DNA of 64,000 bases from Oceaniovalibus sp. ACAM 378. GTDB taxonomy: Bacteria > Pseudomonadota > Alphaproteobacteria > Rhodobacterales > Rhodobacteraceae. The notes below the pieces were generated by a model. That model searched no databases, was not told where the DNA came from, and saw only the letters and a program-made list of their open reading frames with translations. The position numbers and the translations under genes were made by a program. Shown here one piece after another: positions 8,177 to 17,251 of the stretch. How positions within the stretch are numbered: the first letter of the stretch is position 1; every line of letters starts with the position of its first letter. The DNA is taken from assembly GCF_008085915.1 (NCBI RefSeq), contig NZ_VSJK01000020.1, positions 1-64,000 on the forward strand. Reading direction: 5' to 3'.

Positions 8177-9237
8177 GCGAGTTGAACCAAGAAACAAATG
8201 CGGGCGAGCGGTCAAAGATCGCCCGCGTCGCTTGCAAAGGGGTTTGGAAACTTTTCGGTGACCGCGCTGACGAAGCATTGGAAGCTGCGCGCGCTGAAAA
8301 CCTGTCCAAGGACGAAATACGCGAGCGTTTTGACTGCGTGCTTGGTGTGCGTGATGCCAGCTTTGAGGTCTATGAGGGCGAGATTTTTTGCATCATGGGC
8401 CTCTCCGGCTCGGGCAAGTCAACGCTTGTCCGCCATATCAATCGTTTGATTGACCCCACAGCGGGTGAAATTCACGTTGCGGGCGACAGGGTGGATACTA
8501 TGGACGAAGCGTCGCTCAACGCGCTGCGCTCTGAAAAGATCGGCATGGTATTTCAGCACATGGCGCTTTGGCCCCATCGCACATTGGCCGAAACTGTCGC
8601 CTTCGGGTTGGAAGTACGCGGTGTGCCCAAGGCCGAACGCCGCAAGCGGGCAATTGCCGCGCTGAGTGACATGGAGCTTGGCGATTGGGTCGACAGCTAT
8701 CCTGACGAGCTTTCGGGAGGCATGCAGCAACGGGTCGGACTGGCGCGTGCGCTGGCCGCCGATCCTGACATTCTGCTTATGGACGAACCGTTTTCGGCCC
8801 TTGATCCGCTGATCCGGCGGCAATTGCAGGATCAGTTTCTGGATCTGTCGCGCAAGCTGGGCAAGACAACGATATTTATTACCCATGATCTGGATGAAGC
8901 GATCCGGATGGGCGACCGGATTGCCATCATGAAGGATGGCGTGATCGTGCAGACCGGAACAGCGGAAGAGATCGTCACCGCGCCTGCCAACGATTATGTG
9001 GCGGCTTTTGTCGAAAACGTCCCCAAGGGCGGCTTCGTCACGGCCAGCCAAATCATGGAACCCGTTGACGGCACGAAATTGGATCGCAGTATCGAACCCG
9101 GCATGCCACTGGACGATATCCTGGCGACATTCGCAGAGGATCAAACGCCACTTGCCGTCGAACAGGACGGTGACACCCTCGGTCGTGTGACTGTTGGTGA
9201 TGCGCTTCAGGCGCTTGGCGGGAAAGAGGGCTCCTGA
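8173..9237 (+). CDS. proV: ProV-type ABC transporter ATP-binding protein
   Basis: A 354-residue ATPase powering the adjacent permease. It has the ProV-specific N-terminal extension, Walker A GLSGSGKST (about residue 76), the Q-loop FQHMALWPHRT, signature LSGGMQQRV, Walker B ILLMDEPFSALDP and a switch His in FITHDLDEA. The C-terminal region (from about 285) is shorter than a full CBS pair but occupies that place. The start is GTG at 8173, overlapping the proX stop by 4 bases. The stop is immediately followed by the permease ATG at 9238. Confidence 0.94.
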   Translation: MSELNQETNAGERSKIARVACKGVWKLFGDRADEALEAARAENLSKDEIRERFDCVLGVRDASFEVYEGEIFCIMGLSGSGKSTLVRHINRLIDPTAGEIHVAGDRVDTMDEASLNALRSEKIGMVFQHMALWPHRTLAETVAFGLEVRGVPKAERRKRAIAALSDMELGDWVDSYPDELSGGMQQRVGLARALAADPDILLMDEPFSALDPLIRRQLQDQFLDLSRKLGKTTIFITHDLDEAIRMGDRIAIMKDGVIVQTGTAEEIVTAPANDYVAAFVENVPKGGFVTASQIMEPVDGTKLDRSIEPGMPLDDILATFAEDQTPLAVEQDGDTLGRVTVGDALQALGGKEGS

Positions 9238-10230
9238 ATGGATATCTGGAATATTTTCGACACCGAATGGGTGCCTGTGGGCACGTGGATAGATCAAGTG
9301 CTGAATTGGCTGGTGTCCGATTACCGCTTTGTCTTTCAGGCCATCAAAGTACCTTTCGACATCGTTCTTTCCGCGCTCGAGGACGGGCTGACCGGCGTGC
9401 CGGATCTTTTGATGCTTGTTATAATCACACTCATCGCATGGCAGGCGGGCGGGCGGCGAGTGGCAACGGTTGCCACGCTGTCGATGCTTTCCATCGGGCT
9501 GATGGGGGCGTGGGAAGAAAGCATGACGACGCTTTCTATCGTGCTGACCTGCGTGTTCTTCTGTGCGCTTGCGGGCCTTCCACTTGGGATTGCCTCGGCA
9601 AGGTCTGACCGGGTTTGGAACTGGGTCCGTCCTGCGCTGGATCTGATGCAGACCATTCCGTCGTTTGTCTATCTCGTGCCGGTGGTGATGCTATTTTCCA
9701 TCGGTAATGTTTCGGGCGTGATCGTTACGTTCATCTATGCCCTGCCGCCCCTTGTGCGGCTGACCAATCTGGGCATCCGTCAGGTGCGCCCCGACATGGT
9801 AGAGGCGGCGCGTGCGTTTGGCGCAACGAAACAACAAACCCTGTGGAAGATCGAACTGCCGTTGGCCATGCCGACGATCATGGCGGGTGTGAACCAGACC
9901 ATCATGATGGCGCTGTCCATGGTTGTTGTCGCCTCGATGATTTCGGTCACCGGGCTGGGGCAAATGGTGCTGCGCGGAATTGGTCGGCTCGACATGGGGT
10001 TGGCGTCAGTCGGGGGGCTGGGGATTGTCTTCCTTGCCATCATGATTGACCGGATCAGCCAAAGCCTGGGCCAGCCCTCGCGTGAGCGGGGCCACAAGCG
10101 CTGGTATCGGACTGGCCCTGTTGGGGTGGTTACCGGCCTTTTTGTTAGCCGCGCCTCACCTGCGACCTCCTATAAAAATACGGCGGATACCCCGCCAGAC
10201 TCTAAGAAAACCGGAAAGACACAGGCATGA
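9238..10230 (+). CDS. proW: ProW-type ABC transporter permease
   Basis: A 330-residue inner-membrane permease of the binding-protein-dependent family with about six or seven hydrophobic segments. The EAA loop that contacts the ATPase is visible as EAARAFGATKQQTLWKIELP (about residue 190). It is homologous to ProW/OpuAB for glycine betaine and proline betaine uptake. The gene starts directly after proV, and its last bases overlap the ATG of the sulfatase (10227-10230), so all four genes are translationally linked. Confidence 0.93.
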   Translation: MDIWNIFDTEWVPVGTWIDQVLNWLVSDYRFVFQAIKVPFDIVLSALEDGLTGVPDLLMLVIITLIAWQAGGRRVATVATLSMLSIGLMGAWEESMTTLSIVLTCVFFCALAGLPLGIASARSDRVWNWVRPALDLMQTIPSFVYLVPVVMLFSIGNVSGVIVTFIYALPPLVRLTNLGIRQVRPDMVEAARAFGATKQQTLWKIELPLAMPTIMAGVNQTIMMALSMVVVASMISVTGLGQMVLRGIGRLDMGLASVGGLGIVFLAIMIDRISQSLGQPSRERGHKRWYRTGPVGVVTGLFVSRASPATSYKNTADTPPDSKKTGKTQA

Positions 10231-11750
10231 CTGACAAACCGAATATCCTTTTTATCCAAGTAGATCAGTTAATGGCTGAGGCGTTGGGTGCATATGGCAA
10301 CACAGTTTGCCACGCCCCCAATCTCGACCGGCTTGCCGCGCGCGGCGCGGTGTTTGAGCGGGCCTATTGCAACTATCCGCTCTGTGCGCCCTCGCGCGCC
10401 TCAATGGCGGCTGGGCAGCTATGCTCAACGATCGGGGCCTACGACAATGCCGCCGAACTGCCCGCGTCAATTCCGACCTATGCCCACTATCTACGCGGCG
10501 CGGGCTATCGCACGGCCCTGTCGGGCAAGATGCACTTCATCGGACCGGATCAGTTTCATGGGTTTGAGCGGCGTTTGACGCCTGACGTTTATCCCGCCGA
10601 TTTTTCATGGGTGCCGCGGGAAACCGGCATGAAGAAAAGCGAAACCAACGACACCCGAGGCGTGACTGTATCAGGTCAGGCCGAACGCACGGTGCAGATG
10701 GATTTCGATGACCGCGCGACCTTTGAAGCGGTGCAGTATCTTTATGACGTGGCCCGCGACACGGAAGACACCCGGCCCTTCTTCCTTCAGGTGTCCTGGA
10801 CCCACCCCCACGATCCCTATTTGTGCAAACCGGAACACTGGGCGCTTTACGAAGACAAGGACATTCCGATGCCGCGCACCGGCGCGCTGTCCAAGGAGGA
10901 ACACGACGTTCACGCGGCGCGCCTGTTGGATAACTTTTCCATGTTGGGGGTGGAATTTACACCCGAAGAGATCATCCGCGCCCGTCGGGCCTATTATGGC
11001 TCGATAAGTTATGTGGACGAGATGGTGGGCAAGTTGATGGAAGTTCTGAAAGCGACCGGGCAGGCAGACAACACCGCCATCGTGTTCACCTCGGATCACG
11101 GCGAAATGCTGGGCGAGCGGGGCATGTGGTTCAAAAAGCACTTTTACGAACCTTCCCTGCGGGTGCCCCTGATCATTGCGGCGCCGGGCCGGGCGGCGAA
11201 ACGCGTGGCGGGGCTGGCCTCGCTCGTCGATCTGCTGCCGACCTTCATGGGTCTCGCCGAAGGACCGGGTTGGAGCAGTCCTGTCGAGACGCTCGCCGGA
11301 GACGATCTGACGCCCTATCTCGACGATAAGGAAATCCCCGAAGATCGCGCGGTCTATGCCGAATACCTGGCCGAGGCGACCCCGGCCCCGATCCTGATGA
11401 TCCGGCGTGGCCGGTTCAAATATGTCCACTCGGAGGTGGACCCGGTGCTCTTGTTCGATGTGGAATCTGACCCGGATGAACGTGAGAACCTTGCAGGCCA
11501 TCGCGAACACGCCGAAACTCTCGACCGCTTTGCCACCGAGGCGCGGCAGAAATGGGACAACGATGCCCTTTGGCAGCAGATCGGCGAGAGCCGACACCGC
11601 AGGTTGTTGATCCTCGAAGCGATGGAGCAGGGCGTTGGTCAGCGCTGGAACCATGACGAAATGCCGGGCGAGGTTGTGCCATGGTATCGGGGGCTTGAAG
11701 GGTACAACGAATGGGCATTCGAGCACATGCCGGCGCGCGCCGCCGAATAG
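10227..11750 (+). CDS. betC: Choline sulfatase
   Basis: A 507-residue type-I sulfatase. The formylglycine motif CAPSR (C53-R57) is the site modified to the catalytic aldehyde. Metal ligands include Asp in QVDQL near residue 13 and the TSDHGE segment near residue 290. The phrase SGKMHFIGPDQFHGFERR is characteristic of BetC. The enzyme converts choline-O-sulfate to choline and sulfate, supplying choline for glycine betaine synthesis and a sulfur source. No signal peptide is visible, so it is cytoplasmic. It is the last gene of the proXVW operon, which supports transporter specificity for choline sulfate. Confidence 0.93.
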   Translation: MTDKPNILFIQVDQLMAEALGAYGNTVCHAPNLDRLAARGAVFERAYCNYPLCAPSRASMAAGQLCSTIGAYDNAAELPASIPTYAHYLRGAGYRTALSGKMHFIGPDQFHGFERRLTPDVYPADFSWVPRETGMKKSETNDTRGVTVSGQAERTVQMDFDDRATFEAVQYLYDVARDTEDTRPFFLQVSWTHPHDPYLCKPEHWALYEDKDIPMPRTGALSKEEHDVHAARLLDNFSMLGVEFTPEEIIRARRAYYGSISYVDEMVGKLMEVLKATGQADNTAIVFTSDHGEMLGERGMWFKKHFYEPSLRVPLIIAAPGRAAKRVAGLASLVDLLPTFMGLAEGPGWSSPVETLAGDDLTPYLDDKEIPEDRAVYAEYLAEATPAPILMIRRGRFKYVHSEVDPVLLFDVESDPDERENLAGHREHAETLDRFATEARQKWDNDALWQQIGESRHRRLLILEAMEQGVGQRWNHDEMPGEVVPWYRGLEGYNEWAFEHMPARAAE

Positions 11751-12230
11751 CGGGCGGCACATGCTGTAGGGTGCTTTTGCCGGTTTTGAGACGCTGCAGA
11801 TCGCCGCTGGCTTGTTGTTTTCGACAATGTGGAAAGAACCTGCAGCGGGCACTGGCGGAACAGGGGCACTGGGCCAACTGTCGCGGTTGCAGAGCGATTC
11901 ACAATTGCGTCGCTTCATCTGGGCGCGTGGCCTTTTGACGTCAACTGCGCTCGCGCCTCCCTGCCTCCCTATGTTAGTCCGAGTTGAACACCGGCATCAG
12001 GCGGCCTGTCGGGCGTTCTGCCCTGCTCTGGTAGATGCTGTTGGCACGCGGATGAGCTGACAAAGGTTGATGATCAGCCAAAGTATGTGGCGCAAAAAGT
12101 CCCTCAGATGCCTGAGGGTCATGCGGATGTTGTGACCGTAACTGCAGGCGACAGCGAAGAGGGCATCCCCGGTGGTTTGAACCGCGCCGGGGATGCCGGA
12201 GGCTCCAACTTCTGAGTAGGATGGAGCATC
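11751..12230. other. IS-derived intergenic stretch with transposase tail
   Basis: On the minus strand from 12197 to 11997 a frame reads GDALFAVACSYGHNIRM followed by a Leu/Ile-rich helix and ends at 11997. This resembles the C-terminal tail of an IS5-type transposase. The rest (11751-11996) shows no gene I can support, only weak dyads after betC. The area is transposon debris leading into the IS3 fragment. Confidence 0.45.
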
Positions 12231-12655
12231 ATGAGCAAGACAACGAACAAGTTTTCCCCTGAAGTGCGCGAACGTGGCGTACGGTTGGTCCTCGACAATG
12301 AGGGTCAGCACGGATCGCGTTGGAATGCGGTCCTGTCGATTTCTGCGAAGATCGGCTGCGCACCACAGATTTTGAACGACTGGGTCAAGCAGGCCGAAGT
12401 CGATAGCGGCAAGCGTCCGGGCGTCTCCAGCGAGATGGCCGAACGCATGAAGGCCTTGGAACGCGAGAACCGTGAACTGGGCCAGGCGAACGAGATCCTT
12501 CGGAAGGCATCAGCGTATTTTGCGATGGTGGAGTCGACCGCCGCTCGAAGGGATGGTCAAGTTCATCGACGACCATCGGGGTGAACATGGGGTCGAACCG
12601 ATCTGCGACATGCTGCCAATCGCTCCTGCCACCTATTATGACCAGCTTGGCGGAC
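12231..12655 (+). pseudogene. IS3-family OrfA plus truncated OrfB
   Basis: OrfA (12231-12584) has the IS3-type N-terminal helix-turn-helix ([19 protein letters not shown], then an [10 protein letters not shown] segment) and a leucine-zipper-like [21 protein letters not shown]. OrfB starts in another frame near 12553 ([18 protein letters not shown], then LPIAPATYY) and is lost after about 12655. The two overlap as expected for programmed -1 frameshifting in intact IS3 elements. The integrase core is missing, so this is a dead fragment. Confidence 0.85.
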
Positions 12656-12755
12656 GCTACCCTTTGAAATTGATCAACTGTTCAATCCTGACTGGGTCTC
12701 GGGAACGTGCGGGGTCTGGCTCGACACGCCCGGCAACACAACTGAAATCCGAAAC

Positions 12756-13150
12756 TTTGCGACACTACCGGAGAGGCCGCGCAGGTAAAGCACAGGCAGC
12801 AGCGCATCAAGGCTGCGCGAGCGCCGGGCCCATTTTGGCAGGATGTTCGAGGTGAAGCGCACCCTGTCTTCATCCGTCGTATTCCCAGATCGGTCTCGCA
12901 CTTTTGGGCGCTGAATGTCGAGCGCACCGATCCCCGTCTGGATGGATCGCTCGGGGCCGTGTCGATGCCTGACCACTCGTCGGCGCCCGTCAGGCAACGT
13001 CTCGTCGGCGAAACTGGCGACGAAGGCATCGGCCTCCGCCTTCAGGGCCTCGGCCAACATGCGCCGCGCACCTTCCCGCGCGATCTCGGTCAGCGGGTCC
13101 GTGACCGAATCCGGCTGGTGAAACGGGAGGATCGTGGTATCGTCTTTCAT
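12756..13150 (-). pseudogene. IS256-family transposase N-terminal fragment
   Basis: The minus-strand frame starts at ATG 13150 and reads the Mutator-type N-terminus: a DPLTEIAREGARRMLAEAL helix, an ADAFVASFADE segment, then LDIQRPKVRDR and LDALLPVLYLRGLSG. Similarity stops near 12760, before the catalytic Asp, so the gene is truncated at its 3' end. The missing C-terminal portion of the same family is found at 35.7-36.3 kb, but whether they were one element cannot be told here. Confidence 0.8.
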
Positions 13151-13320
13151 GGCGTATCGCTCCTTTCCTGGAGGTTCTGGCAGACTCAACACCCGCCACG
13201 ATACGCCGCCCTTCCCAGGACGCCATCACCCAAATTCCGGCATAGCTCTACTACGCCGTCTTGGAGTTCAGCCAAATCGATAGAGCCCCCCCTTAGAAAC
13301 ACCACGCAACCTTCTTTTCG

Positions 13321-14298
13321 TCACGCAAGATGGCAAGCAACCATGTGCCCTTTGCCTGCGTCTCTGAACTCTGGAACGTCCGTCTTGCAGCGGCTTACCG
13401 CAACAGGGCATCGGGTGTGGAAACGACAGCCCGAGGGCGGGTTCACGGGGCTGGGCAGATCGCCTTCAAGCAAGGTTCTTTCGCCCCGTTCGCGGGTCGG
13501 ATCGGGCAGAGGAACGGCAGATAAAAGCGCCTGAGTGTAGGGATGTTTTGGGTTTGAATACAGCGACGCGCGATCGGCCAGCTCAACGATTTTCCCCAAA
13601 TACATAACGGCCACCCGGTGACTGATATGATAAACAATCGAAAGATCATGGGCGATAAAGACATAGGCGATGCCCAGTTCTTTTTGCAAATCCATCAAAA
13701 GGTTAACCACCTGTGCCTGGATAGATGCATCCAAGGCAGAAACCGGCTCGTCGCATATAATCACCGATGGATTAAGGGCAAGCGCGCGGGCAATCCCGAT
13801 CCTTTGGCGTTGCCCACCCGAGAACTCAGAAGGCAGCTTGCTGATGTCCGAAGCGCGCAAGCCAACACGACGAAACAAATCTTCGGTCCGCGCTTTACGT
13901 TCCTCGGGTGTGCCGATCTTGTGAATGATCAGCGGCTCTATCACAATCTCACCCGCGGTCATGCGCGGATTCAATGATGAGTAGGGGTCTTGGAAAATGA
14001 TTTGTACATCACGGCGCAGATTGTCCTCTTGGACATCGGCAACGTTTACACCACGCAGGCGAACCTCTCCTGCGGTGGGGTCCAAGAGCCGGGTTAACAT
14101 CCGGCCAACAGTGGATTTCCCACAGCCGCTTTCCCCCACGATGCCCAATGTCTCACCCGGGGCAACAGAAAGGGAAACACCATCTACCGCCTGAACCTGG
14201 CCTGTGACACGTTGGAAAAACCCTTTGCGAACCGCAAAATGCTTTTTCAAGTCGGTGGATTCCAGGATCGGTGCGCCTTTGATTTCGGTGCTTGTCAT
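13321..14298 (-). CDS. Peptide-type ABC transporter ATP-binding protein (DppF-like)
   Basis: A 325-residue ATPase of the oligopeptide/dipeptide/nickel class. Walker [10 protein letters not shown] (about residue 55), signature FSGGQRQRI, Walker [14 protein letters not shown], switch His in FIAHDLS, and the C-terminal oligopeptide-transporter domain with the cysteine cluster [15 protein letters not shown]. That C-terminal cluster marks the Dpp/Opp subfamily. The start codon overlaps the end of the other ATPase gene by 4 bases. It is the last gene of the leftward transporter operon. Confidence 0.93.
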   Translation of the reverse strand: MTSTEIKGAPILESTDLKKHFAVRKGFFQRVTGQVQAVDGVSLSVAPGETLGIVGESGCGKSTVGRMLTRLLDPTAGEVRLRGVNVADVQEDNLRRDVQIIFQDPYSSLNPRMTAGEIVIEPLIIHKIGTPEERKARTEDLFRRVGLRASDISKLPSEFSGGQRQRIGIARALALNPSVIICDEPVSALDASIQAQVVNLLMDLQKELGIAYVFIAHDLSIVYHISHRVAVMYLGKIVELADRASLYSNPKHPYTQALLSAVPLPDPTRERGERTLLEGDLPSPVNPPSGCRFHTRCPVAVSRCKTDVPEFRDAGKGHMVACHLA

Positions 14299-15335
14299 TG
14301 ATTCAGCTCTCCCAGAGTGTCGGCGCGGATACAGGCCACAAATTGGCCGGGGGCAATTTCAACCAGGGGCGGGCGACCGGCGATGCAATCATCGGTGGCG
14401 TATTTGCACCGGGCGGCAAAGGCACATCCCTCGGGCAGATCCCAAAGCGCGGGAACGACGCCGGGAATTTCCTGCAGACGATCGGCGCCGTGCAAGGCCG
14501 CGAAATCAATCTTGGGTATCGCACCAATCAATCCGGCGGTATAAGGGTGCCGGGTTTTTTGAAACAAGTCCGTCACCGATGCGGTTTCGGCCACACGCCC
14601 GGCATATAAAACCAAAACGCGGTCGGCAGTTTCGGCCACCACGCCCATGTCATGGGTGATAAAAATCACCGCCATGCCCAGGCGTTTCTGCAAATCTTTC
14701 AACAGGTTCAGGATTTGCGCCTGAATGGTCACGTCCAGCGCCGTGGTTGGTTCATCCGCAATCAACAGTTGCGGATTACAGGCCAGAGCAATGGCGATCA
14801 TCACCCGCTGTTTCATCCCGCCTGACAGATTGTGGGGATACTCTTGCATCCGCTGCTTAGGCTCGGGAATACGGACAAGTTCTAACAACTCGATCACACG
14901 CGCCGTGCGTTGTTCCCGGTTCATATCGGTGTGCGTTTCCAGCACCTCGGCGATTTGATCTCCAATCCGCCGGATCGGGTGCAAAGACGACATCGGGTCC
15001 TGAAAAATCATCGCAATGCGATTGCCGCGAATACGCCGCCATTCATCGGCATCCAGGCTCAGAAGGTCGGTGTCACCGAACTGAATACGTTTCGCATATA
15101 TCTTTGCCGGTGGCTCGCTTAGCAGTCGGATCAGAGACATCGCCGTGACGCTCTTACCCGATCCTGACTCTCCGACGATGGCCAGCGTTTCACCCGGCAT
15201 CAAGGAAAACGACACATTGTCGACAGCCGTCACCGTGCGGGATTTCGATTTAAACTGCGTTGTCAGCCCTTCGACTTCCAGCACAGGCGTTTCTTTCGAC
15301 AGTGGGGTGGGGGGCACGTCTTGTGATACGCTCAT
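14295..15335 (-). CDS. Peptide-type ABC transporter ATP-binding protein (DppD-like)
   Basis: Partner ATPase of about 346 residues. Walker [11 protein letters not shown], signature LSGGMKQRV, Walker [14 protein letters not shown], switch FITHDMG, and a C-terminal cysteine-rich tail ([15 protein letters not shown]). The frame is open to 15380, but the ATG at 15335 (MSVSQDV) is chosen because it lies 1 base after the stop of the upstream permease gene and gives the usual length. It forms a heterodimer with the DppF-like protein in the cytoplasm. Confidence 0.92.
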   Translation of the reverse strand: MSVSQDVPPTPLSKETPVLEVEGLTTQFKSKSRTVTAVDNVSFSLMPGETLAIVGESGSGKSVTAMSLIRLLSEPPAKIYAKRIQFGDTDLLSLDADEWRRIRGNRIAMIFQDPMSSLHPIRRIGDQIAEVLETHTDMNREQRTARVIELLELVRIPEPKQRMQEYPHNLSGGMKQRVMIAIALACNPQLLIADEPTTALDVTIQAQILNLLKDLQKRLGMAVIFITHDMGVVAETADRVLVLYAGRVAETASVTDLFQKTRHPYTAGLIGAIPKIDFAALHGADRLQEIPGVVPALWDLPEGCAFAARCKYATDDCIAGRPPLVEIAPGQFVACIRADTLGELNQ

Positions 15336-15336
15336 G

Positions 15337-16239
15337 TCAGTGGTCCTTGGTATGCGGATTAAGCGAATCCTGCGTGCCATCCACCACGAGGTTCAGCCCG
15401 ATAATGGTGATAAAGATCGCGATGACCGGCAAAAGAGAGGGCCATGCGTTGATGTAGAGCGTCGAGAGCCCCTCGCGCACCATCAACCCCCAACTGGGCG
15501 TTGGTGGCTGCACACCCAGACCAAGGAAACTCAGGCTTGTTTCCGTCTTGATCGCGGTTGCCAACCACAGTGTTGAAATTGATGACATCTCGATCATCAC
15601 ATTGGGCAACAGATGCCGTATCACGATGCGTGACGGGCTGGCGCCAATGGCGCGCGCCGCCTCAACGAATTCGCTGGTGACCAGGGTCAATGCAACACCG
15701 CGCGACATGCGCACCATTCGCGGCAGGAAGGCGACGGCAATGGCGATGCCCACATTCAACGTGCCTTGGCCGAGGATTGCGACCACCACAACGCCCATGA
15801 TGACCATCGGAAAGGTCAACAGGATGTCCATGGTCCAGCAGATCAGTGAATCAACCCAGTTGCTGCGGTTATAGGCGGCAACAAGACCAATCAGAATGCC
15901 AAGCCCGGCAGACAGCAAAAGCGCGGAGGAGGTCAGCAGGATCGTGTGCCGGGTGCCCACAACCAGCCGACTGAACACATCGCGGCCAAAAGCATCGGTG
16001 CCAAACCAGTGTTCAGCCGAAAAACCTTTGTTGCGGTTGATTAGCGATTGCGAGACTGGATCATGGGGCACCAAAAGCGGCCCAATCAATGCTGTACCCA
16101 AAACAAATATCAGGATCAAAACGCCGATCTGGCCACTCATTGGCAGGCTGCGGACCCGTTTGTAAAATTTGATCGGAAGTGCCAGCAGCCCAGATTTTGG
16201 CGCAGGCACATCGTAATTAAGGTTTTGCGAGCTGATCAT
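15337..16239 (-). CDS. Peptide-type ABC transporter permease (DppC-like)
   Basis: A 300-residue membrane protein with a cytoplasmic N-terminus, one helix near residue 40, a periplasmic loop with the DppC-typical FGTDAFGRDVFSRL phrase, then about five helices. The EAA loop EAARAIGASPSRIVIRHLLPN lies near residue 195. It pairs with the DppB-like permease. Its start overlaps the end of that gene by 4 bases. Confidence 0.93.
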   Translation of the reverse strand: MISSQNLNYDVPAPKSGLLALPIKFYKRVRSLPMSGQIGVLILIFVLGTALIGPLLVPHDPVSQSLINRNKGFSAEHWFGTDAFGRDVFSRLVVGTRHTILLTSSALLLSAGLGILIGLVAAYNRSNWVDSLICWTMDILLTFPMVIMGVVVVAILGQGTLNVGIAIAVAFLPRMVRMSRGVALTLVTSEFVEAARAIGASPSRIVIRHLLPNVMIEMSSISTLWLATAIKTETSLSFLGLGVQPPTPSWGLMVREGLSTLYINAWPSLLPVIAIFITIIGLNLVVDGTQDSLNPHTKDH

Positions 16240-17177
16240 GTGTAACGGATCCTCGGATCAAGGAAGGTATATGTGACATCGACAATGATGTTCACGAGGC
16301 TCACAAATGCGGCGTAAAAGATGATCGCGCCTTGGAGCATTGTAAAATCACCCTGTGAAATTGCCCCAATGACAAGACGGCCCACACCGGGACGCCCGAA
16401 GACAAGCTCAATCGCAACCGAGCCGCCGACGCTCACGGCCGAATAAATGCCGATCAGGGTCACGATGCCGACCCACGACAGTTTCAGAACATGACGCGTC
16501 ATAACACGAAATTCGCTGACGCCCTTGGCACGGGCTGTGCGGATAAAATCCTTGGACAGGATCTCAAGGATCGAGGTGCGAGTCAGACGGGCGATATATG
16601 CCGCAACCGCCAGCCCAAGCGCCATAGCAGGCAGGAAGAGGTGGCTGGCGCGGCTTGACAGAATATCCATGTCGCCACCGCCGTTGACGGGGAACATGCT
16701 GAACGTAATCGCAAAAATGATCAGTAGCAGATAAGCGATAATAAAGGGCGGCATTGAAATGCTTGCCAACGTACCGACGCGGATCACCTGATCCCAGAAC
16801 GTGTTTCGCTTGATCGCCGAAGCAAAGCCAAGAGGCACGCCAACAACCACACCAATAATCATGCCCCAAAACGTGAGATCAAAGGTATTGGGCAGAACCA
16901 GTAAAATCTGTTCCAGCACCGGGCGCCCATTCTGAAGCGAAACGCCAAGATCGCCAGTCAGAACGCCGGTCATGTACATGACGTATTGTTGCCAAAGCGG
17001 CTCATCCAACCCCAGAGAGGCGCGCAAAAATGCGATACTTTCAGCGGTCGCATAACTGCCCTGAATGGCGATGGCCGGATCGGTGCCGCCAAGGCGGATG
17101 CCAAAAAACATTGCCGTCACAACGACAAACATCGCCATGAACATAAGCAGAAGACGGGTGAATATCATTCGCGCCAT
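16236..17177 (-). CDS. Peptide-type ABC transporter permease (DppB-like)
   Basis: A 313-residue permease with six predicted helices. The DppB-type ATPase-contact segment RTARAKGVSEFRVMTRHVLK lies near residue 205, and the C-terminal phrase VFGRPGVGRLVIGAISQGD is typical of this subfamily. It is encoded 74 bp downstream of the binding-protein gene. Together with the DppC-, DppD- and DppF-like genes it makes a complete importer. The ligand is unknown; peptides or modified amino acids would fit the peptidases encoded across the divergon. Confidence 0.92.
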   Translation of the reverse strand: MARMIFTRLLLMFMAMFVVVTAMFFGIRLGGTDPAIAIQGSYATAESIAFLRASLGLDEPLWQQYVMYMTGVLTGDLGVSLQNGRPVLEQILLVLPNTFDLTFWGMIIGVVVGVPLGFASAIKRNTFWDQVIRVGTLASISMPPFIIAYLLLIIFAITFSMFPVNGGGDMDILSSRASHLFLPAMALGLAVAAYIARLTRTSILEILSKDFIRTARAKGVSEFRVMTRHVLKLSWVGIVTLIGIYSAVSVGGSVAIELVFGRPGVGRLVIGAISQGDFTMLQGAIIFYAAFVSLVNIIVDVTYTFLDPRIRYT

Positions 17178-17251
17178 GAGCAGTTCATATCCCTAAAAAC
17201 GCAGACTGCGGATCCGACCGCTAGGCAAAGCCTGGCAGCCGGAAAACACGC

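Noticed and set aside
10671-11918. Long minus-strand frame of 415 codons opposite betC
   Set aside because: It lies wholly antisense to a convincing sulfatase, is rich in Arg/His/Gln as shadow frames in GC-rich DNA are, and shows no domain.
11711-12060. Plus-strand frames downstream of betC
   Set aside because: Short, overlapping the betC end and antisense to an IS tail; no recognisable protein.
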